Assembly: GCA_026710765.1 (NCBI GenBank)
Contig: JAPOQI010000088.1
Coordinates: forward strand, 1 to 32,511
DNA length: 32,511 bases
Reading direction: 5' to 3'
Source of the DNA: Cytophagales bacterium
GTDB lineage: Bacteria; Bacteroidota; Bacteroidia; Cytophagales; JAPOQI01
The notes beneath the pieces are model-generated. The model was not told where the DNA came from. It was given only the letters and a program-made list of their open reading frames with translations, and did not search any database. This document shows, one piece after another, positions 1-9,370 of this stretch (positions within the stretch are counted from its first letter, which is position 1; each line of letters opens with the position of its first letter). Made by a program: the position numbers and the translations under genes.

Positions 1-29
1 AGATTTTTTAGAATATTTTATTATGTGTT

Positions 30-1019
30 TCACGAGTCTGTGTTTAGGGATGAGGGTAGATTCATACCCAGGGAAAATTGAAAATGTCCTCCCCTTATCG
101 TGTGATGCGCTCGTGCCATACCTAGTCTCCATTCCTGATAAGAGAACTGAACCCCATAAGAAAGACCCACACCCCGACTTAATTCGTCCAAGCGAAGGGT
201 ATATCGTTGTCCTTGATTCCATCCCACTGAGAAGATAAGCATGTCTTGGAGAAAATACTCTATCCCCAAGACCCACTTATTCAAAAATCGTGCCGCCATG
301 GAGAGTGGCATCGTATGATCCTTCACCGGACTCTCTGCTTCATAATAAGATCCCAGATCTTGCAACCAATCATGTGAGGTAAAAGAAAACTGAAAAGGGA
401 GGTCTTCGGGTTTGAGACTCAGCCCTGCCCACAAATCTAAGGGATAAAGATACCAATTCCCACGCCATGTACTTTCTAATCCTAAATTTTTGATGACAGC
501 AGCTAAAACAATATTTTTTTGAGGCGAAGAAAAAGTGGTTCCCACATCAACTAAAAAGGCTAAGGATTGATGATGTTGAACCGTAGCTAACAGGGGTTTC
601 AAAGCTATTCCCAAGCTAAAACCCTCTATCTTATGAGCATATCCAAGGGTTAAGATACTTTCCTGTGCCGTAAAGCTTCCCGTATAGTTTCCCAGTTCAT
701 CATATCCTTCCATGCTTCCAAAAGAAATATAACGGGCTTGTATTCCAAGATTTCCAGGCCCGAAGGGGATGTTGCCCTGAAGTTGGCCTGCCCGAATATC
801 CGCATAATAGTTCAAATAGGATAAGCCTACCTGCGACCCTAGAAGGCTCCCCAAAGCAGGGTTTTGAAAAGAAAATAAAGGAGAAGATATATTGCGTCCT
901 CCCAAGGCTACAGAACGAGTCTGTAAGGGAAAATCTACCACCCCCTTGCCCAACTGGGCACACATAAAAGTGGGTAGGATCAAAAGACCCATCAGTAAAA
1001 ACCGAATACGTCTTCTCAT
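30..1019 (-). CDS. porQ: Type IX secretion system protein PorQ-like outer-membrane protein
   Basis: Signal peptide (MRRRIRFLLMGLLILPTFMCAQ) and PorQ-like N-terminus (FPLQTRSVALGGRNISS...QNPALGSLLGSQVGLSYLNYYADIRAGQ). The ORF track start at 1058 is probably over-extended; the ATG at 1019 fits the signal peptide better. Confidence 0.8.
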   Translation of the reverse strand: MRRRIRFLLMGLLILPTFMCAQLGKGVVDFPLQTRSVALGGRNISSPLFSFQNPALGSLLGSQVGLSYLNYYADIRAGQLQGNIPFGPGNLGIQARYISFGSMEGYDELGNYTGSFTAQESILTLGYAHKIEGFSLGIALKPLLATVQHHQSLAFLVDVGTTFSSPQKNIVLAAVIKNLGLESTWRGNWYLYPLDLWAGLSLKPEDLPFQFSFTSHDWLQDLGSYYEAESPVKDHTMPLSMAARFLNKWVLGIEYFLQDMLIFSVGWNQGQRYTLRLDELSRGVGLSYGVQFSYQEWRLGMARAHHTIRGGHFQFSLGMNLPSSLNTDS

Positions 1020-1030
1020 AATCTTATTTC

Positions 1031-1657
1031 TTATTTTTTTCTCCGGAAGGCTCGCCATAGGGGTCCCAATAAAAGGGGTGTCAGGGGTACATATGCGGGA
1101 TTATTTTGTCTATACCAGGCTCTTCGTTCTTGTTCAAGCCTGTAGGCTTGGTTTTTCAGGGCTTGTTGGCGTATTTGGAGAAGGGCATGGGAGGGTAGGA
1201 GGTCTGAGAATTCATGTGTGGGGATCTGATTCAGGACCATCTCTCTGAGTTCCTTTTGGGTCGGATAGGCAAAGACGTCCAGATTAGCCAATTCCAAGGT
1301 ATCCTCTTCCATATATACGAAGTTTAAATAACTCTCTTCTGCGTCTTCAGGAATTGTCCATGCCTGCGTTTTATAGCCCCGACAGCTCACACGAACTGTA
1401 TCTCCTGCGGCCAAGGCTAGGGTAAAATATCCCAAGGGGTCTGTGGAGGTACCCCGTCCGGTTGGAAGCTGATAGACATGGGCACCCAAAAGACCCGATA
1501 CACTATCCGCTGCCAAAACCAATCCATAACATTGCAGTATGACCTTTTCCTTCCCTTTTTGGGTCTGGGCCAAGAGGGTCTGAACACATACTCCTTGTCC
1601 CCCCACGATCCAAACCCATGCAACTAAGCCCATTCCTATCACAATCCTACTTCGCAT
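1031..1657 (-). CDS. Carboxypeptidase-regulatory-like (CarboxypepD_reg-like) domain protein, secreted
   Basis: 208 aa ORF with N-terminal signal; 'GLLGAHVYQLPTGRGTSTDPLGYFTLALAAGDTVRVSCRGYKTQ' resembles the Bacteroidota CarboxypepD_reg-like beta-sandwich. Confidence 0.65.
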   Translation of the reverse strand: MRSRIVIGMGLVAWVWIVGGQGVCVQTLLAQTQKGKEKVILQCYGLVLAADSVSGLLGAHVYQLPTGRGTSTDPLGYFTLALAAGDTVRVSCRGYKTQAWTIPEDAEESYLNFVYMEEDTLELANLDVFAYPTQKELREMVLNQIPTHEFSDLLPSHALLQIRQQALKNQAYRLEQERRAWYRQNNPAYVPLTPLLLGPLWRAFRRKK

Positions 1658-1717
1658 GGCATGAAATATAAATAAAAAAGAGGAGATATTTTATGATAAA
1701 ATACCTAAGTTAGGGGG

Positions 1718-2287
1718 GTGCGTTTATTTGTTTTAATAGGTGGACCGGGTTCTGGAAAGGGCACACAATGTCAAAAGATCGTGGAGACTTTTGGATGGAA
1801 ACACCTCTCTACGGGCGAAGTCTTTCGGGACCAAATACGTAGGAAAACCAAACTGGGTTTAGAAATACAACATTGTGTCCATGGAGGGAATTTGGTTCCT
1901 GATGACCTGGTGATAAAGGTGGTGGAGGAAGCACTATCCCACTATCCGGATTCTACAAGTGGTATTCTCCTGGACGGCTTTCCACGAACCCAATATCAAG
2001 CCCAGCAGTTCAAGAGATATCTAGGAAAAAATGGTCAAGACATAGAAAAGGTGATCTATTTGGAAGCCCCTATCGAAATCCTTTGGAAACGTCTCAAAAA
2101 ACGAGGCCTTGAAGATGGGAGAGCAGATGATCTAGAAGAAAAAAAAATCCGCCACCGTATGAAGCTATACGAACAGGAAACCCAAAGTCTTCTAAACTTT
2201 TATCAACAAGATAAAAAATTATACCCCGTACCTGCTGATCAAAGTGTAGAGGAGGTATTTCAGGATATTCAACACCTTATTGACTGA
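1718..2287 (+). CDS. adk: Adenylate kinase (short-LID type)
   Basis: GGPGSGKGTQC P-loop, LDGFPRT motif, GRADD; 189 aa; GTG start preceded by a G-run. Confidence 0.9.
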   Translation: MRLFVLIGGPGSGKGTQCQKIVETFGWKHLSTGEVFRDQIRRKTKLGLEIQHCVHGGNLVPDDLVIKVVEEALSHYPDSTSGILLDGFPRTQYQAQQFKRYLGKNGQDIEKVIYLEAPIEILWKRLKKRGLEDGRADDLEEKKIRHRMKLYEQETQSLLNFYQQDKKLYPVPADQSVEEVFQDIQHLID

Positions 2288-2299
2288 GTGGTTTAAATC

Positions 2300-2899
2300 A
2301 TGTTGAGAATTCTATTTGTTCAAAAATTTATTCTTTTTCTCCTGATAGGCTTGTTTTGGGCTTGCCAAAGTTCTTCTGTTTCTCTTCCTATTCTGGGTCC
2401 GCCTGAACATCGTATACAGGCTTTTCGTTTCATGAATCAGGATAGTCTTTGGGTAGACAATCAGACCTTTAAAGAAAAAATTTATGTAGCCGACTTTTTC
2501 TTTACCACGTGTCCGGCAATTTGTCCCATTATGAAGAATCAGATGCTTCGGGTATATGAAAAATATGACTCGGAAGAACGGGTTTCTCTTCTTTCACACA
2601 CAATTGATCCCATATATGATACCCTACCCCTTCTTCGGGATTTTGCGAGCAAGTTAGGTGTGGAGACCCAGAAATGGCATTTCGTCACGGGAGATATGGA
2701 TAGCATCTACCACATTGCCAAACATAGTTATTTCGCATGGGCAGAAGCCGATGATCAAGCACCCGGGGGCTATCTCCACAGCGGACATTTTATATTGGTA
2801 GACAATAAAAGGCAGATACGTGGTGTCTATGACGGGACAGTGCCAGCTTCCGTAGATAGTCTTTTAGTTGACATAGATCTCCTTCTGGAGGAAATATAG
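2300..2899 (+). CDS. SCO1/SenC family copper chaperone/thioredoxin-like lipoprotein
   Basis: ADFFFTTCPAICPIM (CxxxC), conserved distal His (HSGHFILVD), lipoprotein-like N-terminus ending in C. Confidence 0.88.
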   Translation: MLRILFVQKFILFLLIGLFWACQSSSVSLPILGPPEHRIQAFRFMNQDSLWVDNQTFKEKIYVADFFFTTCPAICPIMKNQMLRVYEKYDSEERVSLLSHTIDPIYDTLPLLRDFASKLGVETQKWHFVTGDMDSIYHIAKHSYFAWAEADDQAPGGYLHSGHFILVDNKRQIRGVYDGTVPASVDSLLVDIDLLLEEI

Positions 2900-2920
2900 G
2901 AGAATTAGTTCCTTCTCAAG

Positions 2921-3445
2921 ATGATCTTTTTGGGTACTATTCGAGAGATCCTATTAGGGCATAGGACCTTTCTATGGATGTTTTTTTGTCTGATTTTTTT
3001 AGGCTGGGGTTTAAGCGGATGTAGGTCTAAGGAATCTTCGGTTAAGAAAAAACATGTGCTGGAGGGATTGGATAGACGTACCAAGCTTCGTTTTAAAAGC
3101 TATTTTGCCAAAGGACATGTCCTCTATCAACGACATTGTAGTAATTGTCATCAAAGCTCTGGAAAAGGAATCAAAAGCTGGATACCCCCCCTGAAAAACT
3201 CTGATTATCTCCTAAGAAATCCCAAGAGAAATATTTGTATCATCCGATACGGTCAAGATAGTATCATTCGGGTAAATGGAAAAAAATACGACTCTCCCAT
3301 GCCAGGCTTCCCACAACTAAGTAGTTTGGAAATAGCCGAAATCATTACCTATGTACAGAATGCATGGGGAAATAGAGGGGGTTTCCTATCTGTAAAGGAG
3401 GTACAAATGTATTTGGAGAGAGATAGTTGCCGTGTTCGCTTTTAG
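2921..3445 (+). CDS. Cytochrome c (class I, single haem) protein
   Basis: Haem-binding CSNCH, distal Met in 'SPMPGFPQLSSLEIAEIITYVQNAWGN'; N-terminal membrane/lipoprotein segment. Confidence 0.85.
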   Translation: MIFLGTIREILLGHRTFLWMFFCLIFLGWGLSGCRSKESSVKKKHVLEGLDRRTKLRFKSYFAKGHVLYQRHCSNCHQSSGKGIKSWIPPLKNSDYLLRNPKRNICIIRYGQDSIIRVNGKKYDSPMPGFPQLSSLEIAEIITYVQNAWGNRGGFLSVKEVQMYLERDSCRVRF

Positions 3446-4250
3446 ATATTGGCAAGGCTCAGGCTTTTTTCCTTCCTTATTTTTAGGGTTGAGTATGTGT
3501 ATTTTGGGTCTTTTTTGGGGTAGGCTCCCAGCACAACCCGTTTTTCAACCCATATCCTGTAATACTTCCATTCATCAAGAAACCCTTCATGGCTTAGCGA
3601 CCAAGGGATATCAAATGATTGTTCCCTTACCCTATAAGAGAGCTAAAAAGAGTTGGTGGAAGTTTCTTTCTGCCCTTCCGGACTCGCGGGTTTTTTTCAG
3701 ACATCAGTATTGGCTCATTCAATTTTGGGCAGAAAAGACCCATGTTGACAGAAGAAAAAATAGGTGGTATACGCACATTGAAAGGAGAAAATCAGAAAAA
3801 CCATCTACCCTTATTTATTTGGGTGCCCCAATTCAAGGGAGGTCAGAAGTAGATATTGCCAAACAAGTGGAATCCATTAGAGCCTTCTTGAACGTTTTTG
3901 AGGTCCGTGTTCAACACGACCTCCTTGAAGAGATGCTAAAAAAACAAGACACGGAGGTAGAACAAATTGGACTTAAACTCCAACGTATGCAACGCAGAAA
4001 ACAAAAGATGGACGATTTTATCAAACGTAGAGAAAAATATACCCCACAAAAAGAACAAACCCATGCAACCCCCCTTCAAGGTTTTCTGGAAGAACAAGTC
4101 TATCCCAACTGGTTAGAGGAATACAAAGATCTATCCCAAAAGATTCCCAAACAATATAAAATACTTCAAAAACAAGAAAGCCATCGCATCCAACTCCTAC
4201 GCAGCTTCTCATCCTATCTCTCCCAAATGCCCAATTTCCGCTCAAAATAA
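3432..4250 (+). CDS. Hypothetical secreted/membrane-anchored coiled-coil protein
   Basis: 272 aa ORF overlapping the cytochrome c stop by 14 nt; hydrophobic N-terminus followed by a charged helical region (LLEEMLKKQDTEVEQIGLKLQRMQRRKQKMDDFIKRREKY). No family recognised. Confidence 0.7.
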   Translation: MFAFRYWQGSGFFPSLFLGLSMCILGLFWGRLPAQPVFQPISCNTSIHQETLHGLATKGYQMIVPLPYKRAKKSWWKFLSALPDSRVFFRHQYWLIQFWAEKTHVDRRKNRWYTHIERRKSEKPSTLIYLGAPIQGRSEVDIAKQVESIRAFLNVFEVRVQHDLLEEMLKKQDTEVEQIGLKLQRMQRRKQKMDDFIKRREKYTPQKEQTHATPLQGFLEEQVYPNWLEEYKDLSQKIPKQYKILQKQESHRIQLLRSFSSYLSQMPNFRSK

Positions 4251-4339
4251 GGAGGTAAAATAGTTCAGGTGGGGAGACCCCTGAGGAACATAGCTTGGCA
4301 TATCCTTGCTTTGCCCCGAGTTGTGAACTTGGATTATTC

Positions 4340-5905
4340 TTAGCGAATCGTTTCTTCTCGGATCCCTAGCTCTTTTGTGTCGTATTTCTTAAAATTTTCT
4401 CGGAAAGCATGAAGAAGTTGTCTTGCTTTTTTTTGATAGTCCTCTTTATGTGTCCACGTTTTTTCAGGGTTCAATATTTTTTCGGGAACCCCTTTACATG
4501 CCATAGGAATAGAGAGACCAAAGATAGGTTCTTTTTGGAAGACTTGTTTTTCCAAGTCTCCGTTCAATGCCTGACGAATCATGGTTCGGGTATAGTTCAG
4601 AGATATTCGCTTCCCTACCCCGTATTCTCCACCACTCCATCCCGTATTGACAAGCCAAACACAAGCCTTATGTTTTTCCAAGAGCTTAGCCAACATACGA
4701 GCATATCTAACTGGGGATAAAGGAAGAAAAGGAGCCCCAAAACATGCTGAGAATACAGCTTGAGGCTCGGTGATCCCCGTTTCTGTTCCGGCCACCTTGG
4801 CTGTATATCCGGAGAGAAAATAATACATAGCTTGTGCAGGGTTTAGCTTGGAGATTGGGGGTAGGGTTCCGAAGGCATCTGCTGTTAGGAAAAAAACATG
4901 CTTTGGAGATGGGGAAAGAGAAGGATATCTTGCCCCCGCAATATGAGAAAGAGGATAAGAAGCCCGCGTATTTTCGGTTATTGTCTGATCGGCATAATTT
5001 ATCTGTCGGGTATTGGGGAAGAAAGCGGTATTTTCCACAATGGATCCGAAACGAATGGCATTCCATATCTGAGGTTCTTGTTCAGAGGTCAAATTAATCA
5101 CCTTTGCATAACAACCTCCTTCAAAATTAAAAATACCCCGAGAAGACCAACCATGTTCATCATCTCCCACCAAAGAACGGGTTGTATCTGCTGAGAGGGT
5201 TGTTTTTCCGGTTCCCGACAGACCAAAGAAAATAGCAGTATCTTCATCTTTTCCCAGATTGGCAGCACAATGCATGGGCAGGATACCATGTTCTTCGGGG
5301 AGCCGAAAATTCATGACCGTAAACATAGATTTCTTCATTTCCCCTGCATATCCCGTTCCCCCGATCAGGATCACATGTTCTGATAGGTTCAATACCACAA
5401 AATTAGGATTCCGAAGACCATATTTTAAGGGTTCTTCTACCTTAAAATCAGGTGCAACTAGGAGGGTATAGTTGGGAGAGAAATTTGTTCTTTCCGACTC
5501 GGGAACAGAAATAAACATATTTTGGCAAAAAAGATTATGCCATGCCCATGTATTGAAGACCCTGAGTCCTATACGGGTTTGGGGATCTGCTCCCACATAG
5601 GCATCGCGTACATATATCTCTTTTCCTTTCAAATGATTGGACAGCTCCTTATACAAGGCTTGGTAATGTGCTGTGTTTATCCCCTGATTGACCGTTCCCC
5701 AATCTATCTTCTTCTCAGTGAGTTCATCTCTGAGAATAAATCTATCCTGTGGAGATCGCCCTGTGAAACGACCCGTTTTGCACATGAGTGCACCTGTATC
5801 ACATAAAATAGCCTCTTCCCTTTGAACAGACCTTTCAACTAATTCCGTCGGGGACAGATTGATATGTACCCGTGAAGAAAAAAACGAATATTCAGGTACC
5901 CTCAC
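4340..5905 (-). CDS. pckA: Phosphoenolpyruvate carboxykinase (ATP)
   Basis: FGLSGTGKTTLSAD kinase-1a motif, RFTGRSPQDRF, full length 521 aa. Confidence 0.96.
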   Translation of the reverse strand: MRVPEYSFFSSRVHINLSPTELVERSVQREEAILCDTGALMCKTGRFTGRSPQDRFILRDELTEKKIDWGTVNQGINTAHYQALYKELSNHLKGKEIYVRDAYVGADPQTRIGLRVFNTWAWHNLFCQNMFISVPESERTNFSPNYTLLVAPDFKVEEPLKYGLRNPNFVVLNLSEHVILIGGTGYAGEMKKSMFTVMNFRLPEEHGILPMHCAANLGKDEDTAIFFGLSGTGKTTLSADTTRSLVGDDEHGWSSRGIFNFEGGCYAKVINLTSEQEPQIWNAIRFGSIVENTAFFPNTRQINYADQTITENTRASYPLSHIAGARYPSLSPSPKHVFFLTADAFGTLPPISKLNPAQAMYYFLSGYTAKVAGTETGITEPQAVFSACFGAPFLPLSPVRYARMLAKLLEKHKACVWLVNTGWSGGEYGVGKRISLNYTRTMIRQALNGDLEKQVFQKEPIFGLSIPMACKGVPEKILNPEKTWTHKEDYQKKARQLLHAFRENFKKYDTKELGIREETIR

Positions 5906-5944
5906 AATGTCAAATATTTAAAACAACCCAAGAAAAAAAACCGA

Positions 5945-5964
5945 TTACACGAAATTTTGTGTAA
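5945..5964. promoter_or_regulatory. Near-perfect palindrome, candidate operator between divergent pckA and TPR gene
   Basis: TTACACGAAATTTTGTGTAA: 9 of 10 half-site positions are self-complementary, in the 160-bp divergent intergenic region. Confidence 0.35.
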
Positions 5965-6065
5965 ACGTACTCACCGAAGGTAAGGATTTTTATGAAGTTT
6001 TAAGAGAAAAAACTTATATTGAGAGTCCGCAGGCACAAATCTGTGTCAGTTATCGTCCATACACA

Positions 6066-7388
6066 ATGTCGGAACAGGTAATTAAAAACGGGTCTGAGAA
6101 GATTGTAGAAGTTCTTAGATTAGAGATGAGAGAGGCAAAGATGCATGTTATTCCGTGTATGACTTATCTGAGTTTATGTCTTTTGCTTTTGGGTATTCCG
6201 CGGGTGGGTTTGCCTCAGGGTGATCCTCCTATTGGGAGAAGCGGAACGGAACAGAAAGCCTATGTGCAGGGCGGATCCAGAAGAGGGGGAGCCTTGGAAT
6301 TGCGGAAAGCAGCTCGTGATTTTGCCGTTTCATTGTACGAGAAGAAAAATTTGGAAGAGGCCTACACATATCTTAGTCGCAAGACAGCCACGCTAAGCCC
6401 TTTTTCAAAATTCTCAGCCTTTTATCAGAAAAACATGCTGTTTCAACAAGGTGATTTTGATCTTAAAAGGCTTAGGGATGTGAGTGCGGACCCCTTTATT
6501 CCCCAAAGACGGGTGGAGATCTTCTACACCTCAAAAACACTTCCAGGACAGGAGTTTCAAATCACTTTCACCCTGGAAAAAAATGAAAAACAAGAGTGGA
6601 AAATAGTCTGGATCCAACATGTAGAACTTCGGATAAAAGAATTATTTATCAAAAGTGAATTTGATGATGTCATAAACATAGGACAGAAAGCCCTATCCTA
6701 TGATCCGATTAATCTTGACATTATTAAATGCTTGGCTTTCTGCTATCTCCGAAAAGAAGATGTTGAGATGGCTGCGATCTATTCAGAAAAGGCCCTGACC
6801 CATGGTCCCAAGGACCCAGGTGCCCACAATCTTCAAGCCATTTTATATGTGGGTTTAGAAGAACCCGAACAATCCCAAATCCATCATAAAAAAGCCATCC
6901 GCTGGTCCGCGGATTCCCTTGAGAAGAGCATTTCCCATGCCAATCGAGCCCTTCAACTTTTGGAAGAAGAAAATTATCCCGCAGCAGAAAAGATGGTTCA
7001 AAAAGCCATTCGCCTGGCACCCCAAGACGCTCATTCTTGGTATGTACGCGGAATCACCCAGCAAATTATGGGAGACTTTGAAAAAGCTATCCAGTCTTTT
7101 GAAAAAGCTATTAATCTACCGTTCATGAATGATAACCTGTTGCAAGCCAATCTCTTCTACGAGTATGCCTATCTACTCTATCATCACTATGTTGAAAACG
7201 ATCAGATTTTTAGAAAAGGGGTCAATGGCAAGACCTATAATATCTATGATATCTGCCGAGTTTATACAGAAAAAGCCATCCAACTCTATCCCCGAGATGA
7301 AGATTATCACGATCTTGCTACCCTCCTAGGGTTGAATACGGAAGAGCTACTCAATTCAAATTCAACATCGTCTTCAAGAAATATGTAA
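6066..7388 (+). CDS. Secreted tetratricopeptide-repeat protein
   Basis: Several TPR units (e.g. NYPAAEKMVQKAIRLAPQDAHSWYVRGITQQIMGDFEKAIQSFEKAI); hydrophobic signal after internal Met (true start possibly 6126 or 6141). Confidence 0.75.
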   Translation: MSEQVIKNGSEKIVEVLRLEMREAKMHVIPCMTYLSLCLLLLGIPRVGLPQGDPPIGRSGTEQKAYVQGGSRRGGALELRKAARDFAVSLYEKKNLEEAYTYLSRKTATLSPFSKFSAFYQKNMLFQQGDFDLKRLRDVSADPFIPQRRVEIFYTSKTLPGQEFQITFTLEKNEKQEWKIVWIQHVELRIKELFIKSEFDDVINIGQKALSYDPINLDIIKCLAFCYLRKEDVEMAAIYSEKALTHGPKDPGAHNLQAILYVGLEEPEQSQIHHKKAIRWSADSLEKSISHANRALQLLEEENYPAAEKMVQKAIRLAPQDAHSWYVRGITQQIMGDFEKAIQSFEKAINLPFMNDNLLQANLFYEYAYLLYHHYVENDQIFRKGVNGKTYNIYDICRVYTEKAIQLYPRDEDYHDLATLLGLNTEELLNSNSTSSSRNM

Positions 7389-7403
7389 TAGACATCTATA
7401 GTT

Positions 7404-9332
7404 ATGCGAGAAAAGAAAAAATTATTTTCAAGGTTTTTAATGGGAGTTTTGGGGATACCCCTATTCTCATTGTACGGACAGGTATATAGGGCAGAGCTGA
7501 ATTTAAATGAGGTTCAGGATGATCAGCTAAGGGTTCGTTTATATCCTCCTCCTTTGTTGGAAGAAGAGGTAGAGTTTCATATGCCCCGAATTGTGCCAGG
7601 GACCTATAGTGTCTATGATTTCGGACGCTTTTTAAACAATTTTGAAGCCCTGGACTCCCTAGGACAAAAACTCCCTTCTATCAAACTAGATTCCAATAGA
7701 TGGCAGATTAAGAATGCATCCCGACTGCATCAAATCACCTATTGGGTAGAAGATACCTATGATAGTTCAAAGGATAATGTCGTTTTTGAACCCGCAGGAA
7801 CCAGTATAGAGGAAGATAAGGTCTTCGTAATTAATCCACACGGATTCTTTGGATATCTAAAAGGGTCTAAACATCTACCCTATGAGATCTCCTTTCAGCG
7901 ACCTGAAAACTTTTATGGTTCCACCTCATTAAGACGTATAAAACACAAAGATGAGAATGCAAGCAGCTCAGAAGATATCTTCCGAGCTGATAACTACATA
8001 GACCTGGTAGATAATCCCATTTTGTATTGCAAACCCGATACAGCTAGTATATGGTTGGGCGACACAAAGGTACTTAGTTCGGTTTATTCTCCCAATGATA
8101 GAATAGATGCCCGTTTTATCGCGGAACACATAAAGGAGGTACTCAAGGCACAGGAATCTTATTTGGGAGGTGTATTACCCGTGGATAGATATGCTTTTCT
8201 GATTTACCTGATGGATAAAACACCCTTATCAGGTGCCTTAGGTGCCCTAGAGCATGCCTATTCTTCTTTTTATTCCCTACCCGAACAAATGAATGACCCC
8301 ATCAGTTTGGCTCAACTCGTGAAGGATGTAGCGGCACATGAATTTTTTCATATCCTCACACCCCTCACCATACACTCAGAAGAAATTGGGAATTTTGATT
8401 TCATTCAACCTGAAATGTCAAAACATTTGTGGCTCTATGAGGGGGTCACCGAATATTTTGCCACCCATGTACAATTGCAACACAATCTGATGGATAAGGA
8501 CCTCTTTGTCTCCAAGATACTGGACAAAATCAGAAATATGCATTACACATATAATGATAGTGTATCCTTTACTGATCTTAGCAAAGGCTGCTTAGATGTA
8601 CACAAAGAAGAATATGGGAATGTATATGAAAAGGGTGCTTTGATTGGTTTGTGCCTGGACGTAGAACTTTTGCGTCTATCAAATGGACGTATGAATCTTA
8701 TGGACCTCATGCTAAAACTTTCCAAGATCTATGGAAAAGATAGACCGTTCAAGGATGATGAACTTTTTGATCAAATATCCAAAATCACCTATCCCGAGAT
8801 TAAAGATTTCCTATTGACCCATGTAGAAAATAATACTCCTCTTCCCCTGGAACGCATATTCAAACAGATAGGAATCCGATATACCCCACCTAAGAATAAA
8901 GAGCTTTGGAGTTTAGGAAAGGAAATTCCGGTACAAGCAGGTGCTTTTGCAGAGATACGAAAAAATACCGATGATGATAAGGGTGAAGAAGTCTACGCCT
9001 GGCTCCCTATACACCAACAACGAGCTATGACTAAGAAAGAATTCAACGAAACCATAATACTCCTTCATAAAATCAATGGATACAAGGTCAGCGAAGCCAG
9101 TCCCGAAACCCTCATAGACCTTTGGGACAAAACTAAAAAACCAGGAGATAAGGTCCTATGCAGACTTAGCCTGATCCGAAAAAAAGAAGGTGCTAAGGGT
9201 TATAGTCGGAAAACCCGATGGAAAAGACTCCGCCTTCACAGAATAGAGGGTACACAGGAACCTAGTCTCTCCTTCCTAAAAGAACCCGATCCCTCTCAAA
9301 AAGATCTCTACGAGCTCTGGTTTAAAAAATAA
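7404..9332 (+). CDS. M61 family metallopeptidase (glycyl-aminopeptidase-like) with C-terminal PDZ-like region
   Basis: VAAHEFFHILTPLTIHSEEIGNFDFIQPEMSKHLWLYEGVTEYFATH (HExxH plus downstream E); signal peptide. Confidence 0.88.
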   Translation: MREKKKLFSRFLMGVLGIPLFSLYGQVYRAELNLNEVQDDQLRVRLYPPPLLEEEVEFHMPRIVPGTYSVYDFGRFLNNFEALDSLGQKLPSIKLDSNRWQIKNASRLHQITYWVEDTYDSSKDNVVFEPAGTSIEEDKVFVINPHGFFGYLKGSKHLPYEISFQRPENFYGSTSLRRIKHKDENASSSEDIFRADNYIDLVDNPILYCKPDTASIWLGDTKVLSSVYSPNDRIDARFIAEHIKEVLKAQESYLGGVLPVDRYAFLIYLMDKTPLSGALGALEHAYSSFYSLPEQMNDPISLAQLVKDVAAHEFFHILTPLTIHSEEIGNFDFIQPEMSKHLWLYEGVTEYFATHVQLQHNLMDKDLFVSKILDKIRNMHYTYNDSVSFTDLSKGCLDVHKEEYGNVYEKGALIGLCLDVELLRLSNGRMNLMDLMLKLSKIYGKDRPFKDDELFDQISKITYPEIKDFLLTHVENNTPLPLERIFKQIGIRYTPPKNKELWSLGKEIPVQAGAFAEIRKNTDDDKGEEVYAWLPIHQQRAMTKKEFNETIILLHKINGYKVSEASPETLIDLWDKTKKPGDKVLCRLSLIRKKEGAKGYSRKTRWKRLRLHRIEGTQEPSLSFLKEPDPSQKDLYELWFKK

Positions 9333-9370
9333 GAGGGATCGCCCACGGACGCTCACCCTACACAAGCTGA

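Noticed and set aside
4265-4284. TCAGGTGGGGAGACCCCTGA hairpin between convergent orf 3432-4250 and pckA
   Set aside because: Short stem with a bulge and no U run on either strand; not convincing as a terminator.
4409-5806. Series of + strand ORFs (60-103 aa) opposite pckA
   Set aside because: Antisense to a full-length conserved gene, no recognisable domains; typical shadow ORFs. The same applies to the other short ORFs antisense to glnS, groEL, mnmE and the T9SS protein gene.
7404-9332. HEFFH (rather than HEYFH) active-site motif in the M61 peptidase as a possible divergent enzyme
   Set aside because: The flanking ILTPLTIHSEEI...HLWLYEGVTEY is the usual Bacteroidota M61 form; ordinary family member.
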